Position numbers and translations under genes: made by a program | Source of the DNA: Kamptonema sp. UHCC 0994 | Lineage (GTDB): Bacteria > Cyanobacteriota > Cyanobacteriia > Cyanobacteriales > Microcoleaceae | Direction: 5' to 3' | Assembly: GCF_029167235.1 (NCBI RefSeq) | Contig: NZ_JARFTR010000287.1 | Span: forward strand, 1-64,000 | Length of the DNA stretch: 64,000 nucleotides | In this document: in pieces, positions 52,718 through 62,184 of the stretch | Layout: the number at the start of each line of letters is the position of its first letter | How positions within the stretch are numbered: position 1 is the first letter of the stretch | Notes under the pieces: generated by a model | Databases searched by the model: none | What the model was told of the DNA's origin: nothing | What the model saw: the letters and a program-made list of their open reading frames with translations, nothing else

Positions 52718-52986
52718 CTAATCTTTCGGCTGTTCCTGCACGAACTGCTGCACTGGATTCAGTTCCAACATCCCGCGCTCTATTCTCTCTAGTAATTCCG
52801 ATTGCGACAAGTTCATGGATTTAGCGATCGCATCCAATCCCGCTCCACTGTACCAGGCCCACTATGATTGTTAAAATCGGTTGCGGTGTAGCCAGGGTCA
52901 ACTACGTTTACCTTATACTGCGTATCATGTAGTTCGTATTCTAAACCAATACTTTTATTGGCTCCGGTGATTAGTGCTTTTTTCAT
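52718..52986 (-). pseudogene. Short-chain dehydrogenase remnant with internal deletion
   Basis: From ATG 52986 the frame reads MKKALITGANKSIGLE, the SDR nucleotide-binding start, and then jumps to YKVNVVDPGYTATDFNNHSG, the C-terminal block of the same family; the catalytic YxxxK centre is lost by a deletion of about 130 residues. A further short frame (52718-52816, LSQSELLERIERGMLELNP) may belong to a decayed neighbour. Confidence 0.75.
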
Positions 52987-53064
52987 AATATGATATTTTG
53001 CTAGGTTGAAATATTTCATCAATGTGGGAATTAGCGACTAGAATTCAACAATTATTGCATTTCG

Positions 53065-53676
53065 CTATTGACGGGGATTGACCGAAGTTTTTACATCGAT
53101 CGGTACAACCAAAGGTCTTTTGCTATTAACACCCTCAATTCGATAATGGACAGTGCTAGTTCGCGATGGACAACAAAGGGCATCTTGTCTGGAATAACGG
53201 GCAAATTGAGCGCTCAGCTCCGCAGAACTTTTGATATCAGTTTGAAACAATGAGCCATCGCTTCTAGCATTCATCAAATTGGGGGAAGTGGTTCCAGCAA
53301 ACACGCCGTTTACGAACACAAATTCTTGATAGCCAACAGGTCGGCACATTCCATCAAAACCAGTCTGTCCTTTGATAAGCGATACGCCACCCCTGTTTTT
53401 CCCCTCACCGCGTACATTGTACAAAGTCCAACCTGCTGATTGTACTGTTCGTTCTTCTGGAGCGGCAGCATTGCGGATTTGTTGCTGGCAGCGGGTGTCT
53501 TGGGCAGAAGTATTGTTAGGAGCTTTGGGAACGGCGGCTCCGGGTTTGTTCCAATTCGTCAGAGGTTTTTGTTCCAACCACGAACTGTTAGATCGTTGAC
53601 CCAAAACAGTTGTAGCAACGGCTAATGGAGCAAGTGCAAGCACTAAACCAATTGGATAAAGTATTTGAGTTTTCAT
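53065..53676 (-). CDS. Exported hypothetical protein
   Basis: A 203-residue protein with a signal peptide (YPIGLVLALAPLAVATTVLG). The mature part has RSAGWTLYNVRGEGKNRGGV and several cysteines (TRCQQQI, DGMCRP, DALCCP), probably disulfide-bonded. No family recognised. Single gene on the minus strand. Confidence 0.6.
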   Translation of the reverse strand: MKTQILYPIGLVLALAPLAVATTVLGQRSNSSWLEQKPLTNWNKPGAAVPKAPNNTSAQDTRCQQQIRNAAAPEERTVQSAGWTLYNVRGEGKNRGGVSLIKGQTGFDGMCRPVGYQEFVFVNGVFAGTTSPNLMNARSDGSLFQTDIKSSAELSAQFARYSRQDALCCPSRTSTVHYRIEGVNSKRPLVVPIDVKTSVNPRQ

Positions 53677-54029
53677 CTCATTATTTTGCAGTTTAAGCAG
53701 CGGTTTCTAAATTGACTATGAACAAAATTACCCAAGGTTGCCGTACCAAGGGCTGTCCTCAGTTTATCAAATTAGTGGCGGCACTATAAAATCTGATTGA
53801 AAAGCGCTACAAAAGGTTGCTGTCGCAGCAGAAGTCTATTGCGAACAGTTCTGGTTAGCCTGAAAATGACCCGCAAAGTATTGAGGAGAGAACAGGCGAT
53901 CGCTTAACCAAGCAATACAGCAAGCGACCGCTTTTTGGGTTAGCAACCAAATTCAACCTTTCATGTATACTTTTAGTTAGTTGGGATGAAAGATATTGTT
54001 TGTCAATCGCACGTTCGGAGCTTTCCCGG
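53677..54029. other. Non-coding stretch of about 350 bp
   Basis: No gene, hairpin with T-run or repeat stands out between the exported protein and the membrane protein at 54030. It contains one HIP1 octamer and short AT-rich segments. Confidence 0.6.
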
Positions 54030-54503
54030 TTAAAGAGCTGTTTTAAAAGTTATCAACCAAACAATCGAATTAACAGCCAACAAAAAGGTATAAAAAATAT
54101 AGATTGATGGAGCGCAGAGGGCTCTCCATAAAGAAGGCATTTTCAGTGTTTTTAACGAGCCGAGTGGGTGAACCAGGCCTGACGGTATAGAACGGCTATT
54201 AAAACTTTCATCTAAAGCGCTTTCATTATTCAAGAATTCGGTAAGGGCATGGGTTCTTTGCATATAATAAAGTTGCACCTTCCAGTAGGTAGCTTCTAAG
54301 AACCAAAAACCAAAGATTATAATGTATCCCAGCGGAACCAACGCATCTATTTTGCTGGCAAACGCCCAACCGATCAGCGCTACCCAAATGGTAATTGCCG
54401 CAGTTTTTAATTGCTGCAAAATTGTACTGAAGTTAGCTATTTTTTTCTCTAGTTCCTCTGCCCCTTTTTGCAGCATTGCTAGCTGAAATTCAAATCGATC
54501 CAT
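54030..54503 (-). CDS. Membrane protein of unknown function
   Basis: A 157-residue protein with an N-terminal coiled coil (LAMLQKGAEELEKKIANFST) and three membrane helices (AITIWVALIGWAFASKIDAL, VPLGYIIIFGFWFLEATYWK, YIFYTFLLAVNSIVWLI). Family not recognised. The coiled coil before membrane segments suggests a homo-oligomer. Confidence 0.65.
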   Translation of the reverse strand: MDRFEFQLAMLQKGAEELEKKIANFSTILQQLKTAAITIWVALIGWAFASKIDALVPLGYIIIFGFWFLEATYWKVQLYYMQRTHALTEFLNNESALDESFNSRSIPSGLVHPLGSLKTLKMPSLWRALCAPSIYIFYTFLLAVNSIVWLITFKTAL

Positions 54504-54546
54504 GTTTGTTATTGTTGATGTGCAGCAAGTCTAGTTTTCATATAGC

Positions 54547-54948
54547 CTAAGTTTCCACCAGCTTCGTCACTAGCCCCGCCCAATCTCCAGCGGGAGTAAC
54601 GCCAATAATGTAAGCATCAATATCGCGATCGCCTACTTTCCACACTTGAATCTGTGAGAGGTTCTGTTTCAACACGCTAACTAATTGCCGGAACCGCTGC
54701 ACAGTTTCTTTCTCCTCATCATCGTGCCAGTTTTCTTCTTGAGTGGCGATCGCAAAGAATTTGTCAATGTCCACCACCTGCACGGGGGCGTTAGGCGGAT
54801 GTCCTGTCAGTTGTAAAAGTTGCGCCGGGGTGAGAGGTTGTCCCTCTGCTTTCCAGCGAACAACCTCAAAGGGCGCGTCAGATTCACTGAGAAAAAGCAG
54901 ACCTTCGGAAGCTTGGGTTAGTTGGGCGGTGATGATGGAGTCAGTCAT
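54547..54948 (-). CDS. nuiA: NuiA-type nuclease inhibitor
   Basis: A 133-residue protein from ATG 54948. It matches NuiA, the inhibitor of the cyanobacterial nuclease NucA: QASEGLLFLSESDAPFEVVR, LLQLTGHPPNAPVQVVDIDK, FFAIATQEENWHDDEEKE and the end VGDRDIDAYIIGVTPAGDWA to KLVET. In Anabaena NuiA, Glu24 and the C-terminal Thr bind the NucA active site; here the matching SE (Glu 22) and terminal Thr are present. It should protect the cell from NucA, encoded 4 kb away. Confidence 0.85.
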   Translation of the reverse strand: MTDSIITAQLTQASEGLLFLSESDAPFEVVRWKAEGQPLTPAQLLQLTGHPPNAPVQVVDIDKFFAIATQEENWHDDEEKETVQRFRQLVSVLKQNLSQIQVWKVGDRDIDAYIIGVTPAGDWAGLVTKLVET

Positions 54949-55038
54949 GTGTCTCAATTGTCAGGCTTATGATAGCTTAATCCTTTTCACTTGCTAGAAT
55001 TATTCAGATCCCATAAAAATTTAGGTATTCTATAGCTT

Positions 55039-55227
55039 TTGTTCAAGTTGAGATTTAAGCCGAAGCACTATGTTTTCATAGCGATCGCAGGCATTCTGCT
55101 GGGCATGGCTGGGGCAACCGCTTACGATGTCTACCGCAAGCGAGAGGGTTGGTGCGTGAGGGCGCGACCTGATGGGAACCTCTACACTCGATACGGAAGA
55201 GAGTGCGAACTCCCTTCTTCCCCCTAA
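55039..55227 (+). CDS. Small membrane protein
   Basis: A 62-residue protein: a basic start (LRFKPKHYVFIAIAGILLGM) with one membrane helix, then YDVYRKREGWCVRARPDG. The start is TTG 55039. It ends 58 bp before the HDAC start. Coding looks plausible but no family is recognised. Confidence 0.5.
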   Translation: MFKLRFKPKHYVFIAIAGILLGMAGATAYDVYRKREGWCVRARPDGNLYTRYGRECELPSSP

Positions 55228-55285
55228 GCACGAGCGCTTTCCTTCTTTTCAAACAGATTTTAAGATCGCGTATAGGATGATAATA

Positions 55286-56302
55286 ATGCGGCTTGTCACT
55301 TCCCTTCACTCCCAAGCATTTTGTAGTTCTAAGCCTATTCAGGAAATTGCTTTTAGTCAATACTCTTTTCCTTACTATAACCAAGTTCGCCAGAGTCTTG
55401 AAAAATCTCTCCAAGATTATCCAGTATTACCCTTGAGAAAAGCTAAAATTTCTGATTATCTCAGAGTTCATACCCATGAATATCTCCGAAAACTTGCCCT
55501 AAAAGCTCTTGGTAAACCTTTGGACAAAATTAGCTTATCCTTACCAGAATTAAGCATTGAGTGTCAAGGCTTAGAATACTGTTTACCAGGTTATTTATAT
55601 GGTTTAGGAGGAATGCTGGAAGCGATTGACCAAATGAAACAAGGGCTCGTAGAACGTGCTTACTGTTTTAGTATGGTTGGACATCATGCTCACAGTAACT
55701 GGGGGCATGGCTATTGTCTCCTCAATCCTCTTGCTGCTGCGGCTCGATATGCTCAGCTTCAGGGATTTGAAAAGGTTCTGATTATTGATTGGGATATTCA
55801 TCATGGTGACGGAACTCAGGAAATTTTTAGCAACGATTTCAGTGTCTATTGCATTAGTATTCATAGTGCCGTGGATCTCTACATGGCTAAAGCCTCAGAC
55901 TTGAAAGCTGGAACTACAGATGCGGCTGTTGCGGTTGGACACTGTAACATTCCTATTATGACTAAATCTTTTCCAGTTGAAGTTTTGCAAGAGGAGGGTA
56001 TAACTGGGAAGTTCTACTCTGGAGATGAAAGTATTGATGCTTTTCAGCAAGCTTTAGAAAATGTGCCGTGGCGACCTAATCTAGTCGCTATTTTTTCGGG
56101 TTATGATTCGCATAAAGATGATTGTGGAGAACGTACAACAGGCTGGACAAATGATGACTTCTGTAAACTAACTGAAATTGCTTTAGATTTTGCCAAAAGA
56201 TATGGATGCCCAGTGCTCTCTTCTCATGGAGGTGGCTATAGACTGCCAGTAACAGTGTCAGCAGCAAACGCTCATGTCAGGACTTTAGCAACATATATTT
56301 AA
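55286..56302 (+). CDS. Histone-deacetylase-superfamily enzyme
   Basis: About 338 residues from ATG 55286 (an earlier ATG at 55277 is also in frame). Canonical HDAC motifs are visible: MVGHHAHSNWGHGYCLLNPL (active-site His pair), LIIDWDIHHGDGTQEIF (zinc Asp and His), ISIHS, FSGYDSHKDD (zinc Asp) and LSSHGGGY. Bacterial members remove acyl groups from lysine, polyamines or acetoin-type substrates. Zinc ligands all appear intact. It stands next to a 5'-truncated helicase gene; whether they act together is unknown. Confidence 0.9.
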   Translation: MRLVTSLHSQAFCSSKPIQEIAFSQYSFPYYNQVRQSLEKSLQDYPVLPLRKAKISDYLRVHTHEYLRKLALKALGKPLDKISLSLPELSIECQGLEYCLPGYLYGLGGMLEAIDQMKQGLVERAYCFSMVGHHAHSNWGHGYCLLNPLAAAARYAQLQGFEKVLIIDWDIHHGDGTQEIFSNDFSVYCISIHSAVDLYMAKASDLKAGTTDAAVAVGHCNIPIMTKSFPVEVLQEEGITGKFYSGDESIDAFQQALENVPWRPNLVAIFSGYDSHKDDCGERTTGWTNDDFCKLTEIALDFAKRYGCPVLSSHGGGYRLPVTVSAANAHVRTLATYI

Positions 56303-56413
56303 GATTCTGCTGCTTTGCTCTTTCTGCTAAAAGTTAAATGCCCCCATTTTTAATTTGGCATTTTTAATTCCTAAGAGCGATCGCCACCTTTCATCGCAGC
56401 GTATCAATAATTC

Positions 56414-58273
56414 GTGCGCCAAGCTTTTGACAAGACAAGCTCCAAGCAAGATTCTAGCTTAGAAGATTTCCATGAGATACAAAAATCTCTCGACCAACAG
56501 CGGTGGTTGCTCATTATTGATGAAAGCCACGAATTTAGGAATCGCTTCAAGCAAGACCTTTTTAATATGAAAAAGCAACCTTCAGAGCGGCAAGCTTTTA
56601 TTCGCCTGCGGGAGTTCTGTAAAAAAGGAAAAGAAAATCTTAAGGTTTTACTGTTAACTGGTTCTCCTTATGCTAGGGATATTGAGAATATTAACAACCA
56701 ATTATTTCTGCTGCCTCACACCGCTGAAAGTCATGCCTTATTACCGGATTATGTCGATGATGCGAGGGCTTGGAAGGTCACGAACGCTTCGGAGTTCGTC
56801 CAGCTCCCCGTAGCCAGCCAGCTTACCACTCCTCACGTTGCTAAATATTACGGTCAGCAAGAAGGGCAAGATATTTATATAAAATTTGGGGAAAACAGCC
56901 GCTACATTCCCAAAGTAAAGTTACACACTATAATATTCCCTCTTATTTTTGATACAGAACTCACGGACGCTATTCTTAACGGCTGCTTTGACGTAAATTC
57001 CCGGAACCCTATGTTTCGAGAAGTATTTAAACGAGCTGTAAAAATTGCGTGGGCTAGCTCTCCTCTCTCTCTTCAAGGAGTATTAGAAAGGGTGAGCGAT
57101 ACGCCGGGAGGAAGCAACGCTTATGAGTTAGATAAACTTCAATTTACTTGGAGTCGGCAACAACGGCAGTCGGTGCTGAAGCCGCTGATCGACCAGTTAA
57201 AAAAATTCGATGAAAGTTCTGACGTAAAACTGCAAGCTTTATCTAGCATTATTCAAAAAGCTCAAACTAATTCTCAAAAGATTATTATTTTTTGCGAACG
57301 CCATGCCACCGTTGTCTACCTCCGTAATTCCTTAAAAAAACTGCTTCCTTCTTTGCAAATAACCGCAACTATCGAGTCTAACAATGATTCTCAAAAACTT
57401 GAGATGAAAGAGACAAAAGAAATAGAAAAGTTAATTAAGCAATTTGCTCCAATTGCCAACGCAGCGGAGGGAGAATATGAAGAAACTTACGACGTTTTTA
57501 TCTCGACAGATGCTCATGGTGTTGGTGTCAATATGCAAGATGCCTCAATTGCGATCAATTATGATATTGATTGGACTCCGATTGGGCCGACGCAAAGAGC
57601 AGGTCGAATTTTACGGTTTTGGCATTTGCCCCGTACTATTGAAGTTTATGCTTTTGTTCCGACTTTAACTTCACAAACAAATCTTCAGTATGATTTAGTT
57701 GAAATTCAGAAAAGATGGAAAAATTTAATGGTTCGCCATCAAGAATCAAGCAAGCTGATTGATTTGCCCGTTTTAACAATTGACCCTACTCAAGAAATTA
57801 ATTTAACTGAAATGGCTTCTAGAACTACCATTCAATCTGGTGAACTAAACTTGGAAGCCTTGGCGGATGCCGATATTTCTCCTTACTATCAACATACTGC
57901 TCAACTGCAACTTAACCGCAGGTACGCTGAAGGTATTGCCGATGATATAGTCAGCGCTAAAACTTATTCAGGAGAAACCCATTCTGTTTATATCCTGCTT
58001 TTACACAACAAAGAGTATTATGGAGTTTTTTACAATCCCCTTAAACTAGAATTACGTGAGCCAAACATTGTTAATATTTTAGATGTAATTGCCTGTCATG
58101 AGGAAACTGAAATTGCTAATGTCGATTACGATGAAGTTGAGAAATTGAGCCATTCTTGTATCCAAGCTTGGTGTGAAAAACACAATGCAAAATGGGAAGA
58201 TGTCGAACGGATTTGTGTACTGTACCTCAAGCCAGAAAAAGTAGGAGATGATTTGGCAGATTTATTTACTTAA
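56414..58273 (+). pseudogene. Superfamily 2 helicase lacking its N-terminal half (possible pseudogene)
   Basis: A 619-residue open frame begins directly after a TAA, with GTG 56414 the first start. It has motif II (WLLIIDESHEFRNR), LLTGSPYARD (motif III-like TGSP), FCERHATVVYLRN (motif IV), FISTDAHGVGVNMQDASIAI (motif V) and TQRAGRILRFWHL (motif VI). Motifs Q, I and Ia, with the Walker A lysine, are absent from the protein and not found in the upstream 110 bp. It therefore cannot hydrolyse ATP by itself. The C-terminal 200 residues are an unassigned domain. It may be a remnant of a phage-defence-type helicase. Confidence 0.75.
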
Positions 58274-58533
58274 TTTTTCTGGATTCAGCCTCCGGCACAT
58301 TGTGATAAAATGGAGTTTCGATCTAACAGTGCTGAGAGTGCAGTGGTGGTGTAAGCATTGGCAACAAGCAGGGTACAAGCCTCTCAGATTCTGGTCGCGG
58401 TGTATATTTTCTCGTTTATGCACGGTGATGCCTAAAGTAATAATGCTGCGATACCACGAATATGACCCCATGCCCGCTCAAACTTGAATGCCCTCTTACT
58501 CCATGCCCAAACGTGAGGGAATGCAGACGAGTC

Positions 58534-58686
58534 ATGTTTTCTATTGCGCTTGACCAGTTGGAATCTGTTGATACAGCAGAATCCGCACAAGAATACAATA
58601 ATCCCTACTCTCTTGATTCTGAAGCTAATTGGTGTCCGCCAGGGACAAGGTTTATTAATGGGGAATTGGTGATTATTCGTGAGTAA
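58534..58686 (+). CDS. Small hypothetical protein
   Basis: A 50-residue protein from ATG 58534 (FSIALDQLESVDTAESAQEY, then NWCPPGTRFINGELVIIRE). Good coding character; the CPPGTxFINGELV ending is a pattern I have seen in small cyanobacterial proteins. Function unknown. The 260 bp before it hold nothing clear. Confidence 0.45.
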   Translation: MFSIALDQLESVDTAESAQEYNNPYSLDSEANWCPPGTRFINGELVIIRE

Positions 58687-58738
58687 TGAATAAACCTGTA
58701 ATAACTTAGAAATAGCTACTTTATTCTTCTACTGTAAA

Positions 58739-59626
58739 TCAGTTAATAATTGTTGCAATTTGTTGATTTAATTTCTCTAGGAAGGCTTCGTCATCATTAC
58801 TAAAGCTATTTTGCCAACATTCGGGGGCTTCCGGCCAGTTTTGGGGATTGTAAGGCGGAAACTGCCCCGGCTTAATTTTATTTACTAACTGCACAACGCC
58901 AATTATCTTTTCATCAGCGGTGAAAATTGGCATTACCAAGAAACTACAAACTCTATAATTTGTTTTTTTTATACTACCCATTTCTGAGTTTCTCATTTCT
59001 TCATTTTCGGGATGCTCGTACCAATCGAAAGGAATATTGAGAGTTTTTTGAGATTCTATAACTTGCCCAGCAAATCCAGCAAACTGTGAGATTCTTACTT
59101 CTTGGATTTTATTGGAAATGGAGACTTTCGCGCATAGCTGCTGACGGCCATCATCTAGTACCCAGAGAGTAGCGCGATCGCAATTTAACAATAGTTTCAA
59201 CCGTTCTTGTATCTTAACATGAGCCTCTTCTTCTAAACTTTCTATATCCCAGAAGGGAGACTTCAGATATTTTTGATATCCCTGCAATAACAAACTTCCC
59301 AAATCATCCGGGTGGGCACTGGCTCCCATTTGAACCAAATTCTGAACGAGTGGCGGATTCTTCCATAAATTCCAATTATTTCTGAGCCACAATCCTAAAG
59401 AAAAATGATAATCCTCAATAGAATCCTCCAGCAATTTGAGTTTCACGACGACTGATAGCATTTTGTCCAACTCGGTAATCGCTTCTTCTAAGTTGACCGG
59501 AATATAAACCCCTGTCGGTGAGTCGGGGTCGGGAGTGGCGTTAATTCGATAGCTTTCATTGGTTTCTGGAGTCGGGACTGGCGTTACTTCGATAACTTCT
59601 GTTGGTTTCTTCATCATTTTCCTCAA
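58739..59626 (-). CDS. GAF-domain protein
   Basis: A 295-residue protein. Residues 45-130 are helical (ITELDKMLSVVVKLKLLEDS). Residues 135-290 form a GAF domain: LLLNCDRATLWVLDDGRQQL, GFAGQVIESQKTLNIP, SFLVMPIFTADEKIIGVVQL. No conserved cysteine in the chromophore position, so a phytochrome-type bilin is unlikely; it may bind a nucleotide or act as a regulator. Output domain absent. Confidence 0.85.
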   Translation of the reverse strand: MRKMMKKPTEVIEVTPVPTPETNESYRINATPDPDSPTGVYIPVNLEEAITELDKMLSVVVKLKLLEDSIEDYHFSLGLWLRNNWNLWKNPPLVQNLVQMGASAHPDDLGSLLLQGYQKYLKSPFWDIESLEEEAHVKIQERLKLLLNCDRATLWVLDDGRQQLCAKVSISNKIQEVRISQFAGFAGQVIESQKTLNIPFDWYEHPENEEMRNSEMGSIKKTNYRVCSFLVMPIFTADEKIIGVVQLVNKIKPGQFPPYNPQNWPEAPECWQNSFSNDDEAFLEKLNQQIATIIN

Positions 59627-59835
59627 TCGCGTTCTTATGGATTTTCAGAACAGAGATAATCGGCTCGTAGTAAAGCTTAACATGGTATGCTACTCGCACT
59701 GTCACAGTTGAGATTGTATCGACCGGGGCTAAACTTAAGTTTGTTGAACAATTTTTCTCTTCAGGCTTTATCAACAAATAACGCGATTGCCTCACAAGAT
59801 TTATTAACTAAAATCCCTAGCTTTTTTTTAAATGG

Positions 59836-60411
59836 CTAGGTGTAGCGGCCTGTGATCTGCTGTAATACTTGCTCAAATTCCTGCACCATCCAGTTATGAT
59901 TTGTGGTTCGATAAATGGGGAGCAGCGCTTGATAAAACCATAAACTAGACTCTTTTCCGACCTTAAAATAAGTCCATACTTCCTCACCATATTGATGTAA
60001 TGAAGCCAAAAGAGACTTAGCATTATGCAGTTTATCTGCCAGAGAAACCAATCGCACTGAAGGTGAAGCGATTTCCAATTGATACAGATAGCGCTGTTTG
60101 CGTTCCATCCAAGGAGGTTTGGGAAGTGCTTCGGATTCGGTACATCCTTTAATGATTTCCAGAACTTCTGCACCAAATTGTTGACGAATTTCTGCTTGAG
60201 TTTGAGGGCCGCCTTGGTCTTCTAAGCTGTCATGTAATAAGCCAGCTATGGCTTCAGTTTCATTACCCCTAGCTTCTAATACTAATGCTGCTACTGAGAG
60301 CAAGTGGGCAATATAAGGCGTGCCATCAACTTTGCGAAATTGTTTGGCGTGTAAGCGAGTGGCATACACTAAAGCTAATTCAAATTTATCTGTGAGGATG
60401 GGTGATTTCAT
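59836..60411 (-). CDS. HD-domain hydrolase (MESH1/SpoT-hydrolase-like), copy 2
   Basis: A 191-residue protein. HD motifs: VYATRLHAKQFRKVDGTPYI (first His), AIAGLLHDSLED (HD pair) and RLVSLADKLHNAKSLLASLH (final Asp). Like the protein at 30556 it resembles stand-alone (p)ppGpp hydrolases. It begins 7 bp after the stop of the WYL-type CRISPR regulator on the same strand, so it is co-transcribed with it. Its link to the CRISPR system is context only. Confidence 0.85.
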   Translation of the reverse strand: MKSPILTDKFELALVYATRLHAKQFRKVDGTPYIAHLLSVAALVLEARGNETEAIAGLLHDSLEDQGGPQTQAEIRQQFGAEVLEIIKGCTESEALPKPPWMERKQRYLYQLEIASPSVRLVSLADKLHNAKSLLASLHQYGEEVWTYFKVGKESSLWFYQALLPIYRTTNHNWMVQEFEQVLQQITGRYT

Positions 60412-60418
60412 GGTTGAA

Positions 60419-61759
60419 TTAATTAAGGTATAATCGAGCTTCTTCTGCTACTTCTTGAGCCAAACTCTGCCGCAATTTCCAAGGAAAAATTACTTCGCCC
60501 TTGGGTCGCCAAGACCGCAAACGTAGCCCAACATTCGTATCCCCGTCGCGATAATTAACTCGATAGTAAGCATCCTTTGGTGAACGAGATTGAAGAATTG
60601 TTAATAACTCATGACGATGTGGGGCATTGGTAGTTTGTTGTTGAATGAATCGCCATGCCTGTTGATAAGTAAGTGATTCAAAAGTTTCGTGGCGAAAGGT
60701 TTCTTGAATGTAGCGCAGGTTAAATTCGCGCTCAAATCGTAATAGCATCCATTTAGGTTCGAGGTAGAAATCAAAGCCCCAAGCTTGAGCGATTTTTTCT
60801 TCAATTACATCGGGTTGAGGTAATTGCTTGGGGTAAGCTTGATTTAAGCAATTAGGAAGGTGAGGCTCAGTCCAATCTAATTGTTGCATTTTAAGAATGC
60901 GGTCTAGGCGATAGTTGTACCATTCTCCTTGTTGGGTAGGTGTTTGTCCAAAAGCACAGAGATAAACTGCCCGTTGCACGTAGTAGATACAAACAGGATA
61001 AACAATACATTCAATTGTTTGTCCCATTCTGGCACTTTGATAAAGTAATTGAATGGGGGGAACGGGGTTAATTTCCCATAATTTGCACAATTGATCTTGC
61101 CAATCATCGACTAAATCCAGGGTGTCTTTAGAAATTACATAATCAACGTGCAAGAAAAATCGCTGTACTCCGCGTACTTCTCTGGAGTTTTGGGCGATGT
61201 TTGCTAGTTCTGGATGCAGGAAATTTAAGGGATATTGACTACTTTTTATGGGTGCTGAATCCTGATGGTTTTCTTCTGGATATTGGGGAAGTTGGGAGAC
61301 ACGATGATAGCATTGCTGTCGATATTCTAGCCACCCTAATTCTGTTAAAATTTCTAAATCTCCTTGAAGTGTCCGACGAGTGACACCAAATAATCGCTTG
61401 GATAATATTTGATCTAATTGAGGTACGGAATCGTGGGCTAATAAGGCTTGTCGCCACTGAGTTGCTGAAACTTGGCTATTAAACAACCAGTCGGCGGTGG
61501 TTTTTGCACAGGGACAATGGCAATCGTGTAGGTGGGGAATGGCTTCGCCTTTGGGATGGCTGGAAGTAAAAAAGGCATCGCGCCAATTGTAATAGGTAAA
61601 GGGGCGATCGAGGTCGAGGGAGGTTTGGCGATCGCCATAGATGGTGGAAAGCCATACCCAGAGACGAATGGCCCGCAGTAGATTTTGTTTGAGTGACCCC
61701 CTTGCTAACCATTGCAGTAGGGGAATGTGGGGATGTGCGCGGAATAGGATGTCTGACAT
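60419..61759 (-). CDS. TIGR03985-family CRISPR-associated WYL-type regulator
   Basis: A 446-residue protein. Near residues 122-155 LSKRLFGVTRRTLQGDLEIL and LGWLEYR form a winged helix-turn-helix; residues about 215-310 (QRFFLHVDYVISKDTLDLVD, YYVQRAVYLCAFGQTP, YNYRLDRILKMQQLDW) resemble a WYL domain, and the end (RPKGEVIFPWKLRQ) a WCX extension. I recall this as TIGR03985, found with cyanobacterial CRISPR-Cas loci. It is divergent from csx3, with 99 bp between them, and probably controls that promoter. Confidence 0.8.
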   Translation of the reverse strand: MSDILFRAHPHIPLLQWLARGSLKQNLLRAIRLWVWLSTIYGDRQTSLDLDRPFTYYNWRDAFFTSSHPKGEAIPHLHDCHCPCAKTTADWLFNSQVSATQWRQALLAHDSVPQLDQILSKRLFGVTRRTLQGDLEILTELGWLEYRQQCYHRVSQLPQYPEENHQDSAPIKSSQYPLNFLHPELANIAQNSREVRGVQRFFLHVDYVISKDTLDLVDDWQDQLCKLWEINPVPPIQLLYQSARMGQTIECIVYPVCIYYVQRAVYLCAFGQTPTQQGEWYNYRLDRILKMQQLDWTEPHLPNCLNQAYPKQLPQPDVIEEKIAQAWGFDFYLEPKWMLLRFEREFNLRYIQETFRHETFESLTYQQAWRFIQQQTTNAPHRHELLTILQSRSPKDAYYRVNYRDGDTNVGLRLRSWRPKGEVIFPWKLRQSLAQEVAEEARLYLN

Positions 61760-61858
61760 TAGCGCTAAGGGAAAAATTTAATTTCAGTTTAATCTTAGTT
61801 GGAAATGGTGGCTTCCAGGTAGGTGTATGATGGGTTTATTCCTAAAAGTGATAGACCG

Positions 61859-62164
61859 ATGACTACTTACAAAATTGACCTGGAAAGCGATGTACTGAAA
61901 GTAAACTTTGGGGAACCCGCACAAAATGACCAAATTGTGCGAGATGTGGCGGTGAGGTTAGAGGAAATGACGGAGACGGGAGAATTGAAGGGGGGAGTGT
62001 TGCTGAAAATCAATGGCCCAGCTTCGTTACCGGTGGCTTGCGTGTTGACTCATAAGGTGGCTCATCTTTATGGGGCTGTTAGTGTTTTCGATCCGAAAAT
62101 CGGCAAATACGTAATTTGTATTACTCATAATCCAGCTTATAAGATTGGCGATTTAATTGATTAA
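61859..62164 (+). CDS. csx3: Csx3 (Crn3) ring nuclease
   Basis: A 101-residue protein from ATG 61859. It matches Csx3 closely: VLKVNFGEPAQNDQIVRDVA, LLKINGPASLPVACVLTHKV, AHLYGAVSVFDPKIGKYVIC and ITHNPAYKIGD. The known active residues (the His and Asp in the middle and C-terminal blocks) are in conserved positions. Csx3 degrades cyclic oligoadenylate, the second messenger of type III CRISPR, and so ends the response. The next gene encodes its AAA partner. Confidence 0.9.
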   Translation: MTTYKIDLESDVLKVNFGEPAQNDQIVRDVAVRLEEMTETGELKGGVLLKINGPASLPVACVLTHKVAHLYGAVSVFDPKIGKYVICITHNPAYKIGDLID

Positions 62165-62184
62165 TTAAGGTGAGGGTTGACGTT

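Noticed and set aside
58274-58533. Short frames after the helicase fragment
   Set aside because: No ribosome site, motif or coding-like composition apart from the small gene at 58534.
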